A stretch of 64,000 nt of DNA from NCBI RefSeq assembly GCF_024346755.1, contig NZ_AP024861.1, positions 992,001 to 1,056,000 on the forward strand, in the 5' to 3' direction. This document shows positions 1-9,900 of this stretch, piece by piece. The stretch is from Vibrio aerogenes. GTDB taxonomy: Bacteria; Pseudomonadota; Gammaproteobacteria; Enterobacterales; Vibrionaceae. The position numbers and the translations under genes were made by a program. Within the stretch, counting starts at the first letter, position 1; each line of letters starts with the position of its first letter. The notes beneath the pieces are model-generated. The model had not been told where the DNA came from. It saw only the letters and a list, made by a program, of their open reading frames with translations, and did no database searches.

Positions 1-184
1 GGGCGAACATCCCGGTGGTAAGTCTACCTTTGGCCATAGCATGATCATTGATCCCTGGGGAAAGGTTCTTGCCTGTTTGGAAGAGGGTTATGGTATTGTG
101 TGCGCCCAAACCGATATGGATTATATGCAGCAGGTCAGGGGTAACTTACCTGCGCTCAGGCATCAAAGATTAAATACGCTGTGA
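1..184 (+). CDS. Nitrilase/carbon-nitrogen hydrolase family protein, C-terminal part
   Basis: The window opens inside this gene; about 60 codons remain, read in the frame starting at base 2 and ending at TGA 182-184. The visible residues include GHSMIIDPWGKVLA, a typical C-terminal strand of nitrilase-superfamily amidases (a conserved S-x-I-I-DPWG motif), followed by the usual xxxGYG(I/V)VxAxxD ending. The catalytic Glu-Lys-Cys residues lie outside the window, so the substrate (omega-amidase, YbeM-like or other) cannot be told. The family assignment is fairly secure; function is open. Confidence 0.75.
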   Translation, partial: GEHPGGKSTFGHSMIIDPWGKVLACLEEGYGIVCAQTDMDYMQQVRGNLPALRHQRLNTL

Positions 185-246
185 TCAGGCCACCTGAATC
201 AAATGTGGTCAGGCGATTATTCTTTGCATTGAAAAGGATCTGACGG

Positions 247-1023
247 ATGAGAAAAATTATCTTGCTGTGCGTTTTGGCTGGTTTATTTTCAGCAGCAAAT
301 GTGTGGGCAGGCAATACACTTCGCTTTGGTATCGAGGCTGAATATCCCCCGTTTGAAAGTAAAAATGCACAGGGAGAACTGGTGGGGTTTGACATTGAGC
401 TGGGCAAGGCTGTCTGTCAGGCTGCACAAATGCAATGCAGCTGGTTTGAAGCCAGTTTTGACGCTCTGATACCCGCGCTCAGGGCAAAACAATTTGATGT
501 GATCAATTCAGCCATGAATATCACTCAGGAAAGAAAAGAGCGGATTGATTTCACTCAGCCGGTTTACCGGATTCCAACCCGGCTCATCGCCCGCGAAGGC
601 AGTGGTCTGACGCCGGATATTCTATCGTTGCGTGGTAAAAAGATCGGTGTGCTGCAAGGATCAATTCAGGAAGTTTACGCGAAAAAACACTGGGCGACAC
701 AAGGCATTCGTGTCATGACTTATCAGGATCAGAGTATGGTCTATTCTGATATGGTCCTTGGCCGGATTGATGCGACGCTGGTGATGGCAGCAGCCGGTCA
801 GTCCGGATTTCTGAGCCGCCCGGAAGGCGACGGATTTGCTTTTGCCGGCGAGCCGGTGGAAGACCCGGCCATACTTGGCAGCGGCATCGGCTTCGGCGTG
901 CGTCAGGGGGGTTCGGCACTGAAAGCGGTGCTCAATCAGGCCATTGCACAAGTAAAAACCGATGGCACCATACAGCGATTAGGAAAAAAATACTTTCCAG
1001 GATTCGATATTTCGGTTGAGTAA
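247..1023 (+). CDS. Periplasmic amino-acid-type ABC transporter substrate-binding protein
   Basis: This 258-aa protein starts with a cleavable signal peptide (MRKIILLCVLAGLFSAANVWA, cleavage after AxA near residue 21). The mature part opens TLRFGIEAEYPPFES and carries GFDIELGKAVC and the NITQERKERIDFTQPVY stretch, all hallmarks of the HisJ/ArtJ/GlnH family (SBP_bac_3) that bind polar or basic amino acids in the periplasm. An AAAAGGA-like ribosome site lies just upstream of the ATG. No permease or ATPase gene is adjacent, so it either serves a transporter encoded elsewhere or is an orphan receptor. The ligand cannot be read from sequence, although lysine/arginine/ornithine-type is most similar. 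Confidence 0.85.
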   Translation: MRKIILLCVLAGLFSAANVWAGNTLRFGIEAEYPPFESKNAQGELVGFDIELGKAVCQAAQMQCSWFEASFDALIPALRAKQFDVINSAMNITQERKERIDFTQPVYRIPTRLIAREGSGLTPDILSLRGKKIGVLQGSIQEVYAKKHWATQGIRVMTYQDQSMVYSDMVLGRIDATLVMAAAGQSGFLSRPEGDGFAFAGEPVEDPAILGSGIGFGVRQGGSALKAVLNQAIAQVKTDGTIQRLGKKYFPGFDISVE

Positions 1024-1079
1024 TCGTGTCCAAATAAAGTGACCGCCGGGCGATGATTGTTTATTTATTTTCCCTGCGT

Positions 1080-2609
1080 TTACAGGCTGTCAATGACACT
1101 GAACGCCCGGTACTCATCAAAGGCATATTGATCGGTCATGCCACTGATATAGTCCTGAATCAGCCTGACCCGGTAGTAATATTCCCAGACTTGTGCAGAA
1201 AACTCATACCCGCCCGGATAGTTTCCGGCCTCAATGTCCTTCATGGCATTATCGTACGCCCGCAAATGTTTGCCCGGCAGCTTTGAGAATAACCGTGAAG
1301 GCAGCAGCTGTGTTCTGTCCCCTTCTTTTACCTGCAGAAAATCGTCCCTCTCCAGTTCCAGCAGCGGTTTATAGTAATCAAGTAATCCGGTAATGATTTT
1401 GTATCCCTGTAATTCCCTTGCTTCCACATCCCGGTCACAAAAGGCATGCTTTTTCGCCACGTTTTTCAGGGTTTCGACCAGCGCATGCTCTGTACTGAAG
1501 TTCTCAATCAGTGGCCGGTTAAAGCGCCCGGTATAAATGGTTTCAATATTTTCAATGAATTGTGTCGCCGCATGGCGGGGAAGCAGCTGGCTGATTTCGA
1601 CCCGTAAGGTGATAAAAAAGTGGCTGACGGCGCAGTTTTTGGCACTGGTTGCCCGGCTTTGTGCCTCATGGACAATCTGTGCCATTTTTTCCGGATCGGC
1701 CCCGGCGTAACGCGGATCCATCAGCAGATTCTGATATTCCTGACACAAGGCTTCACTGGTTCGTTTCCGGTCCAGAATGCCTTTCTCGACCGCATCTTCA
1801 ATATCGGCTATCCCATAAGAGATATCATCGGCGGCCTCCATAATATAAGTGAACGGTGCCCGGGTGCCTTTCTCCAGTGCCAGCGTTTGATACAGATTAC
1901 CGATGAACTCATCTTCACTGAGATAAAATCCGACTTTCTTTTTCAGATAGGGCAGTTCCGCTTCCGTCATTGGCGTGCCACGTTGCTTCAATGTTTTCGG
2001 GCTGAGTTCATCCCCCCGGCGGGTATATTTTAAGATCGCGGAAACCTGCGTATAAGTCAGGTTCAGACTCAGAATCGAATGGACCAGCCGTATCGCCTGT
2101 GCATTGCCCTCAAATTCAGTTAAATCCTTATACAGCGCCGGTGGCAACGCTTTGATGCCTTCATAGCTGCAAAACCAGTCATTGATGGCCTGCTCTCCGA
2201 AGTGACCAAAAGGCGGATTGCCGACATCATGCATCAGGCAGCCCATTTCGACGACCGATTCAAAATGACGTTCGAGTTCTTCCAGCCCATATTGTTTTGC
2301 ATCTTCGCCCAGCTGATGGTAAATCCGCTGCACAATATGACGCCCGACCTGCTGCACTTCCAGTGAGTGCGTCAGCCTGCTTCTGACTGACGAATTGCGC
2401 TCCAGCGGAAACACCTGGGTTTTCTGTTGCAACCGCCGGATGGCGGCTGAGTTGATGATCCGCCCCCGATCGCTTTCAAACTGCGACAGGCGGGGGATTT
2501 GTCCGGTCCGGTAAGGTTCAATCCGGGATGTATTGTCACTACCGGACGTGTAAGGCCGGTTATATCTGAATCGGGCTCTGAAATCGATCTGCATAGTCTG
2601 GTCTGGCAT
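1080..2609 (-). CDS. dgt: Deoxyguanosinetriphosphate triphosphohydrolase (Dgt family)
   Basis: Hydrolyses dGTP (dNTPs) to deoxynucleoside and triphosphate. The protein of about 509 aa is close to the length of E. coli Dgt (505). It has the family opening FESDRGRIINSAAIRRLQQKTQVFPLE, then RSRLTHSLEVQQVGR and the metal-binding HD motif in MHDVGNPPFGHFGEQAIN, and a second acidic cluster EAADDISYGIADIEDAVEKG. A GTG start at 2624 is also open. I chose the ATG at 2609, which follows a weak GAAG; a start at 2594 would align best with E. coli. The gene is alone on this strand and converges with the binding-protein gene. Confidence 0.92.
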   Translation of the reverse strand: MPDQTMQIDFRARFRYNRPYTSGSDNTSRIEPYRTGQIPRLSQFESDRGRIINSAAIRRLQQKTQVFPLERNSSVRSRLTHSLEVQQVGRHIVQRIYHQLGEDAKQYGLEELERHFESVVEMGCLMHDVGNPPFGHFGEQAINDWFCSYEGIKALPPALYKDLTEFEGNAQAIRLVHSILSLNLTYTQVSAILKYTRRGDELSPKTLKQRGTPMTEAELPYLKKKVGFYLSEDEFIGNLYQTLALEKGTRAPFTYIMEAADDISYGIADIEDAVEKGILDRKRTSEALCQEYQNLLMDPRYAGADPEKMAQIVHEAQSRATSAKNCAVSHFFITLRVEISQLLPRHAATQFIENIETIYTGRFNRPLIENFSTEHALVETLKNVAKKHAFCDRDVEARELQGYKIITGLLDYYKPLLELERDDFLQVKEGDRTQLLPSRLFSKLPGKHLRAYDNAMKDIEAGNYPGGYEFSAQVWEYYYRVRLIQDYISGMTDQYAFDEYRAFSVIDSL

Positions 2610-2926
2610 CTTCAGGTCTTTCACTATTTAAAACACATCCTGGTCTGAACTCAAGCTTGTGTCACGGGTTCTTCGTTCCGGTTCATAAAATCGCCATCTG
2701 CGGGTTCAGGCCATCAGGTATCATGGTGATCGGAATGAAATTAAACTGAACAAATTTTAATCATTACAATGTATTAACAATTGTGGGTCGTCATGATGAA
2801 AATTGCAAAATCAACAATAAAAATGAGAGACCAGTTCAGGAAAAACGGAAATCTAATCAACATCAAACGAATAACTGCTGAACTCAATAACATAATTTGC
2901 ATATAATACCGCAGGGCTGTTGACCG

Positions 2927-2973
2927 GATACCCAAGCAACCTGAACACTGTTTTTTCAGATTGTTTGGGTATC
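2927..2973. repeat. Long hairpin/palindromic repeat upstream of vgrG
   Basis: Two 19-base arms (2927-2945 and 2955-2973) pair with only one mismatch and one G-T wobble around a 9-base loop. The arms carry GATACCCAAGCAAC, which resembles a small intergenic repeat I associate with Vibrio genomes (from memory). It sits in the 590-bp gap between dgt and vgrG. The rest of that gap shows no gene; a TATAAT-like box occurs at about 2902-2907. Confidence 0.6.
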
Positions 2974-3200
2974 AAAGGTGAATGGCCTTTTTACTCCGCC
3001 TTGAGGCCGGTTCAGGACATTTTTTGACTGATACCCTGCATAAGCAAAAGCCGGTGAAGTGCTTCGCGGAGTTTTGTAGCCACCGTTTCCGATAAAAAAT
3101 TCAATGCTGCCGGCAGAAAAGTGCAGCAGTTCGTATGAAAAAAACGACCGGAAATGGCTTGGTTGATGATTCAGTTTGAAGACAACGGCAGTTTATTCTT

Positions 3201-5252
3201 ATGAACAGTTTAAATTTTCGACTCACCGTCGATGGGGTCGATGATGAGACGCTGGTAGTGCGGGACTATCAGGGCGTCGAATCAGTTTCGGATTCCGTCG
3301 ATTCTCAGGGTAACCCGGTTTACGGTTACCGGTATCAGATTGCACTTGCCAGCCGCAGCAGCGGCCACACCGCCAAAAAATTCGTGGACAGCAAAGCCCT
3401 GCTGGAAGTGATCCGCCGTGGTGAAGTGGTGCAGAAAGTTCACGGCATCATCCGCAGTTTCGGCAAAGGTGACACCGGCCATCAGCACACGTTTTATGAT
3501 GTGGTGCTGGTGCCTTCGCTGGAGCGGCTCTCTCTGCGCCAGAACAGCCGCATTTTTCAGCAGCAAAGCGTGCCGGATATGCTTTCCATCCTGCTTCAGG
3601 AAATGAGTATTTCCGATTACGCTTTTTCCGTCAAACGCACCTGTGCGCCGCGCGAGTTTTGCGTTCAGTACCGGGAAACGGATCTGGAATTCTTCCACCG
3701 TCTGATGGCAGAAGAAGGGCTGACGTACACCTTCGAGCACGAAGACAGCAAACACACCATCGTGATTGCCGATAACCCGAAAGGCTTCCGCCCGATTGGC
3801 GCGGTGCCGTATAACGTGATTTCCGGTGGTGTGAGTGACACGCCTTATATTGCTTCGCTGACTGAAACCCGCCAGTCACAAGTCAATAAAGTGCAGATGC
3901 AGGACTACAGTTTCAAAAAGCCGGCTTACAGTTTTATGCAGACCCAGGAAAAAACCGGTTTGCAATATCAGCTCGAAACTTACGAGCATTATGATTATCC
4001 GGGCCGCTATAAAGATGACGGCAACGGCGTGGCATTCAGCAAAATCCGCCTCGACTGGCTGCGCCGCAATGAGCTGACCGTCACCGGCCACAGTGATGAA
4101 GCCAAAATTCAGGGCGGGGTGCGCTTTGATGTGACCGACCACACCGACGGCAGTATGAACAAAACCTGGCTGGCGGTGAAGGTGGTGCATACCGGCAGTC
4201 AGCCACAGGCTCTGGAAGAGAATGGCAGTGGCGGTGAAACCAGTTATCACAATGAATTCTTCCTTATTCCCGGAGAGAAAGTCTGGCAGACGCCACCACG
4301 TCTCAAGCCGGTGATTGACGGCCCGAATGTTGCTCTCGTTGTCGGTCCGCCGGGGGAAGAGATTTTCTGTGATGAGCATGGCCGGGTGAAACTGCATTTC
4401 CCGTGGGATCGTTACAGCAACGCGGATGATAAAAGCTCCTGTTGGGTGCGGGTTTCCCACGAATGGGCCGGTGCCGAATATGGGATGGTGATGTTGCCGC
4501 GTATCGGCCACGAAGTGATTGTGTCCTTCCTCAATGGCGATCCGGATCAGCCGATTGTCACTGGCAGAACCTACAACGCCAACAACAAAGCGCCGTATCC
4601 GTTGCCGGATGCGATGACCAAAACCGTGCTGCGCACCGAGTCTCATCAGGGCAGCGGCTTTAATGAGCTGAGTTTTGAAGATCAGTCCGGCAGTGAAAAG
4701 ATTTACCTCCATGGTCAGAAAGATTATGTCGCGGTGATTGAAAATGACGTCACCGGCATGGTCGGTAACGATCAGCATCTCACGGTGGAAAATAACCGCT
4801 TCAGCCATATCAAAGTCAACGATCACCTGACCATTGACGGCGAGCAGCGCACCAAAGTCACCAAGATGATCAGCAGTGAGCTGGCCGCCGATCTGCATCA
4901 GAAAGTCGGCTCACTGACGGCGGTGGAATCCGGCAAGGTACTGAGCCTGAAATCCGGCACCAAAATTGTCATCGAAGCGGGTTCACAAATTACCCTTAAA
5001 GCCGGAGGCAGCTTCCTGACGGTCGCCAGTGGCGGCGTGGATATGTCCGGCCCGGCGATTAACCTCAACAAAGGCGGCAGCGCCGGCAGTGTGACCGCTT
5101 ACGGCGGACAGGCCGCTGAGCTGCCGGGTGTGCCTGAAGTGCCCGATCCACCGGCACCGATTCTGACACCGGCTCAGGTCGCAACGATGAAATCCGCCGC
5201 ACCATTCTGTGAAGAGTGTGAGAAATGTAAGGGTGGTGTATGTTCAGTTTAA
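3201..5252 (+). CDS. vgrG: Type VI secretion spike protein VgrG (TssI)
   Basis: This 683-aa protein is the trimeric needle-tip protein of the type VI secretion system that carries effectors out of the cell. N-terminal gp27-like part: SLRQNSRIFQQQSVPDMLSILL and EFCVQYRETDLEFFHRLMAEEGLTY. Then the gp5-like OB part with CDEHGRVKLHFPWDR and SSCWVRVSHEWAGAEYGMV, and a beta-helix tail. It ends with a proline-rich segment and a cysteine cluster (CEECEKCKGGVC). No lysozyme, actin-modifying or other toxin extension is visible, so it is a carrier. It begins a tightly overlapping operon with DUF4123, a 329-aa protein, Rhs and immunity genes. No structural T6SS genes or hcp are in the window, so this is an auxiliary (orphan) cluster. 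Confidence 0.95.
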   Translation: MNSLNFRLTVDGVDDETLVVRDYQGVESVSDSVDSQGNPVYGYRYQIALASRSSGHTAKKFVDSKALLEVIRRGEVVQKVHGIIRSFGKGDTGHQHTFYDVVLVPSLERLSLRQNSRIFQQQSVPDMLSILLQEMSISDYAFSVKRTCAPREFCVQYRETDLEFFHRLMAEEGLTYTFEHEDSKHTIVIADNPKGFRPIGAVPYNVISGGVSDTPYIASLTETRQSQVNKVQMQDYSFKKPAYSFMQTQEKTGLQYQLETYEHYDYPGRYKDDGNGVAFSKIRLDWLRRNELTVTGHSDEAKIQGGVRFDVTDHTDGSMNKTWLAVKVVHTGSQPQALEENGSGGETSYHNEFFLIPGEKVWQTPPRLKPVIDGPNVALVVGPPGEEIFCDEHGRVKLHFPWDRYSNADDKSSCWVRVSHEWAGAEYGMVMLPRIGHEVIVSFLNGDPDQPIVTGRTYNANNKAPYPLPDAMTKTVLRTESHQGSGFNELSFEDQSGSEKIYLHGQKDYVAVIENDVTGMVGNDQHLTVENNRFSHIKVNDHLTIDGEQRTKVTKMISSELAADLHQKVGSLTAVESGKVLSLKSGTKIVIEAGSQITLKAGGSFLTVASGGVDMSGPAINLNKGGSAGSVTAYGGQAAELPGVPEVPDPPAPILTPAQVATMKSAAPFCEECEKCKGGVCSV

Positions 5253-5968
5253 AAACGCAGGTAACGGAAGATTTAAACTGGTTTGTGGTGCTCAGCGGTA
5301 CCAGCAGCGCCCGGCCGCTGGAGACGTTTTATCAGCATGGCGGCGAAGAAGCGCGCGGTATCTGGCTTGGCACCGATTACGAAGGCTGGGAAGAAGTGAT
5401 GCCTTACATCGCGCAGGTTCAGCCGGATCACCCGTTTATCGACTGGATTGACGGGGAAACCAGCGAAGCGCCGGACTGGGGCATTCTGGTGGGCTCACAA
5501 GCGCCGTTTGCACAGGTGCTGGCGCACATGCGCAGCCTGACGCAAATCTGGCTGCCGGCAGGCGATCACGCTTTTTTCCGTTTCTACGATCCGCGTTTCA
5601 GCCTGAAAGTGGCGTCGCTGTGTGATGATGAGCAACGTCCGGTGCTGATGGGGCCGGCCAGTTGCTGGATGAGCCACGCTGACCGGGTGGATAACCCGGA
5701 GCCGGTGCTGAATCAGAAAGAGAAACCGTTTCCGTGGTGGGAAGTGCCCGCGCCGGTGATGGATGCGCTGACCGGAGAAGATAAATCGACGCTGGTGATT
5801 AACGCCCTCAAATGGGTGAAAGAAACCTGTGCCGATCTGTATTTCTATTTTCCCGAGCCCATTCTGTTTGCCAAAGTCACCCGTCTGGTTGAGCGGTTTG
5901 ATCCGCAGGGGCCGGTGACACTGAACCGTTATTTACATGATGCGCTGTCGCAGGAGGTTTACCGGTGA
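5240..5968 (+). CDS. DUF4123 type VI effector adaptor/chaperone
   Basis: This 242-aa protein overlaps the end of vgrG by 13 bases in another frame. It has the DUF4123 signature region AHMRSLTQIWLPAGDHAFFRFYDPR near residues 95-120. DUF4123 proteins (Tap/Tec family) load a cognate effector onto VgrG and are not part of the secreted apparatus. Its place between vgrG and the Rhs gene fits that role for the Rhs toxin. It also overlaps the next gene by four bases, implying translational coupling. Confidence 0.88.
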   Translation: MFSLKTQVTEDLNWFVVLSGTSSARPLETFYQHGGEEARGIWLGTDYEGWEEVMPYIAQVQPDHPFIDWIDGETSEAPDWGILVGSQAPFAQVLAHMRSLTQIWLPAGDHAFFRFYDPRFSLKVASLCDDEQRPVLMGPASCWMSHADRVDNPEPVLNQKEKPFPWWEVPAPVMDALTGEDKSTLVINALKWVKETCADLYFYFPEPILFAKVTRLVERFDPQGPVTLNRYLHDALSQEVYR

Positions 5969-6954
5969 GCGATAAAGTGACGCAATTACTGGATGAAAAA
6001 TTCGATGCCATCAAAACCGATTTTATGGGGTCGATTACCGAGTATAAAAAACAATCTGAAAACTGGCTGTATGGCTGGCTGCTGGAAATGGACCAGAAAG
6101 TGATGGTCAACGGCCATGAAAAGTCAGCCGATGTGGATGATTCCAGCATCCGGGCGGATTTAGTCAACTGCCCGCTGGATGGCAAAATCACCCTGGTGCA
6201 CTGCTTTGAATCCGAAGCCTATGTGCCGATTGGCGGCACGCCGTTCAAAATTCAGCCGGTGAAACTGGTGAAGAGTGGTCAGTCAAAGCGTTATGTCGAT
6301 GATGGTGACCCGTTCGAAGGCACGATTGGTGAAGACGGCACGGCCATTGTCCAGCTGGATAAAAACAAATACAAAGGCAAGCTGTTGCGGGTGTATTTCT
6401 ATCCGGATGTGACCGAAAGTGATATCAAAGCGCTGCTGGCTTCTTATGACGGCACCCAGCAGAAGCTGATGGACTGGTTGGCTGCCGAGTGGGAAGAGCA
6501 GAAGAGCGAGTGGGATGATTATCTGCGTAATCCAATTGATGTCGGTCATGAAGTCGAAAAGTTTATCGAGAATATGGGCATTGCCCTGCTGACCGCCTGG
6601 GATGAAATCTCCGACCTGTTTAACGTGCTGGCGCACCCGACGCAACTGATAGAAACCCTCAAACGTTTTGTTGATTCTGAAAAACTGGCCAGTGTGCTGG
6701 AAGAAACCAAGAAAAAAGCGGCGGAGATGCTCAATTTGCTGAAAGATGAAGCGCGCTGTTTTCTGCTGGTGAAAGCGGCTTACTGCTGGCTGCGGATGCT
6801 CAGTCCGGTGCAGATCATGAATATCGTATCGATGTGTCTGGCGTCGTTGTTGGTGGAAGTGCTGATGATGATGATCATCCCCGGCGGAAAAGCGGTGATG
6901 AAAACAATCGAACAATTACGCAATGCAGGTAGTTTCGCAGGAGCCGTCTCATGA
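5965..6954 (+). CDS. Unknown protein of the T6SS effector operon, with a C-terminal hydrophobic segment
   Basis: A 329-aa protein I do not recognise. GTG start overlaps the TGA of the DUF4123 gene; its own stop overlaps the ATG of rhs. Residues 1-60 are helical and charged. Residues 55-150 look beta-rich (VNCPLDGKITLVHC, then FKIQPVKLV and YKGKLLRVYFYPDV). A long helical region follows with WLAAEWEEQKSEWDDYL. The last 60 residues contain a strongly hydrophobic stretch (VSMCLASLLVEVLMMMIIPGG). It may be a co-secreted or stabilising partner of the Rhs protein, or supply the translocation segment that the Rhs protein lacks; this is inference from position and overlap only. Confidence 0.7.
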   Translation: MSDKVTQLLDEKFDAIKTDFMGSITEYKKQSENWLYGWLLEMDQKVMVNGHEKSADVDDSSIRADLVNCPLDGKITLVHCFESEAYVPIGGTPFKIQPVKLVKSGQSKRYVDDGDPFEGTIGEDGTAIVQLDKNKYKGKLLRVYFYPDVTESDIKALLASYDGTQQKLMDWLAAEWEEQKSEWDDYLRNPIDVGHEVEKFIENMGIALLTAWDEISDLFNVLAHPTQLIETLKRFVDSEKLASVLEETKKKAAEMLNLLKDEARCFLLVKAAYCWLRMLSPVQIMNIVSMCLASLLVEVLMMMIIPGGKAVMKTIEQLRNAGSFAGAVS

Positions 6955-9900
6955 AGAAGCCAAAGAAATGGAAACATGGCAAGCATGTGGATGTGCTGGC
7001 CAAACTGGAAGAAATTGTTGATCTGGTCAAGGCGGATGCAGAGTCCAATCTGCCGAAGCTGAAAAAACTGACCCAGCACGGTGAAGGGCGTTTCAGCCGC
7101 GACCGGATCAAAGATCAGACCTTTAACAAAGCCAAACATGAAAAAGCGACCATGATGGAGCGCAAGGTCACCAGCAGCACCGAGGCGAAGATGGAGAAGG
7201 ATAAGCCCCATACAGCCAATGATTCACCGGAAACGCCAGCGAAGAAAAAGCATGAAAAGAAAGAAAACACCGAGTGTGTTGATGATCCAATTTCGTTGGT
7301 GACGGGGGAAGAGTTACTTACAATTCCGGATATGGTTTTGCCTGGAGCATTACCATTTGTTTTTCAGCGCACATACCGTACCAGTGCTTGTGAGCTGAAT
7401 GCCGGTTTAGGGTTTGGCTGGGGCCACACACTGGCGCACCGGCTGGAATTTAAAGATGGCAAAGCGCTCTGGCATAACGATGAATATCTCAGCACGGCGT
7501 TTCCCGAGCCGACGGCACAGTGCCCGCAAATCCTCAATAATCTGGGCGAAGCCTGTATTTATCTTGGGGCTGAGCCAAACCAGTATATTCTGGCCGCGCC
7601 GGAGCAACCGTTTTATCACTTTGAGCGCCGCGGCGATGTGGCGCGTTTAGTGCGCCTGACGGATAAATACGACAATACCCTGCATCTTCAGTATGACAAT
7701 GACGACCGGGTGCAGGCGGTGCTGAATCCGCACGGGATTGCCCTATGGGTGAACTATAACGAAGCGAACCTGATTAGCAGCCTCGAACTGCGCACTTTCA
7801 GTGATACTGAAAATGGCCGCGAATGGTCGACACAGCGGCTGCTGCACCAATATCAGTACAATGAACACGGCCAGCTGATTGCTGAGCGTAATGAAGCCGG
7901 AGAAGGCGAGCATTACAGCTATGATGCGCGCAATGTCATCACCGAACGGGTGATGGCCGGTGGCATGGCATTTGGCTGGGAATGGGAAGGTGAAGGCAAG
8001 CAGGTTCGCTGTATCAAACACTGGAGTAATACAGGTAACCATACTGAATTAAGCTGGGATGAAGAAGCTCGCAGTGTGACTGTCACCTATTCTGACGGCA
8101 GTGAGTCCATCTATCAGCACGATGAAAATGCCAAACTCATCAGCACCACTGACCCGGATGGCGCGGTCACGACGAACACCTACAACGAAGACGGTAAGCT
8201 GACCAGCACGACCGATGCGCTGGGCCATGAAACCCAGTATATCTATGACGAGAACGGTGATTTGGAGTGGGTGATTGCCCCGGACGGCACCGCGACCGAA
8301 ATGGATTATATGGCCGGGCGGCTGTTTAAGGTCACCCGCGGCGAGGCGAGCTGGCGGTATTACTACAACGACAACGGTGATATCTGCGAGAAGCGCGATC
8401 CACTGCGGCGAAGTACTTACTATCACTATAACCCACAGGGCAACCTGAACCGGATTGTCTACCCGGACGGCAGTGAGCATCAGCTCAGCTGGAACCGGCT
8501 GGGGATGCTGATTGAAGAAAAATATCCGGACGGCACCACCAGTCAGTACCGCCACGATATCAGTGGCCGGGTGATTTACCAGAAATCTTCGATTGGCGGC
8601 GTGACGCAATACCAGTGGGATGAAGCCGACCGTCTGGTGAAACTGATTCAGCCCAACGGCAAGTCAAAAACCTTCTGTTACAACGCCTACGGTAAAGTGA
8701 CCGAAGTGATGGACGAGACCGGGCGTAAAACGGCGTATGAGTACGAAGAAAACAGCCACCTGCTGAGCCGGGTGACGAATCCGGACGGCACCAGCCTGAG
8801 CTACCTGTACGACAACCCGAAACGCTTTGTCAGCCAAATCACCAATGAGCGCGGTGAAGCTTACAACATTGATTACTTCACCAATGGTCTGGTGAAAACG
8901 GAAACCACCTTCGACGGGCGGCAGATGCATTATGAATATGATTTGCTTGGCCAGCTGACCCAAAAAACCGAAGTGGGACTTGAGGGCACCGAGCTGGTGA
9001 CCGGATTTGTCCGCGATGAAATGGGCCGCCTGCGTGAGAAAGTGCTGCCGGACGGCACCAAAGTCGCTTACGACTATGATGACAACGGCAACCTGATTTC
9101 AGTGGATGACGGTGAAACGCCGCTGGGCTGGAAATACGACCTGCTCAGCCGGGTGACCGAAGAGCATCAGAACTGGGCCTCGAACTATTTTGAATATGAT
9201 GCGGTGGGGCAGGTGACCAAATGGCAGTTGCCGGATGCCAAAGTGCTGCAATACCAGCGCGGGCAGGGCGGACTGCTGAATCAAATCAGCCTGGATGACC
9301 ATGTGCTGACGCAGCATTTATACCAGAACGGGATGGAAAGCCGCCGGACTCAGGGCGCGGTGACCAGCAGTTTTGAATATGACGCGCAGGGGCGGCTGAC
9401 GCACCAGAGCCAGTCTGTCTCCGGCAGACAAACCCGCACGCGGGATTATGGTTACGACGCACTGGGCAATCTGTCGCAAATTGCTGACAGCCGCTTTGGT
9501 GACAGTTATTTTGATTACGACCCGCTGTCACGCCTGAAAGCGGTGCGCGGGAATCTGGAAGAGCATTTTGTCCATGATGCGACCGGGAATGTCTTGTCCC
9601 AGCATCTGGGAAGACGTCAGGATGAACTGAATCTGGCGGAAGCCGGTGGCAACCAGCTCACTTTCCACGGGGACAGCCATTATGAATACGATGAGTTCGG
9701 GCGTCTCATTACTGAGAAACGCGGTAAGAATCAGTCGCTCATCACCCGTTATGAGTATGACTGCCAGCACCGTCTGACTCAGGCCAGCATGCCGGACGGC
9801 ACTATAGCCACATACACCTATGATGCCTTTGGCCGCAGAACCAAAAAAGTCGTCACGGACAAAGCGCAAACCACCACAACCACCGAGTTTATGTGGCAGG

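Noticed and set aside
3876..4898. Long minus-strand open frame inside vgrG (340 codons)
   Set aside because: Shadow of the GC-biased vgrG codons; the protein shows no domain and vgrG is clearly real.
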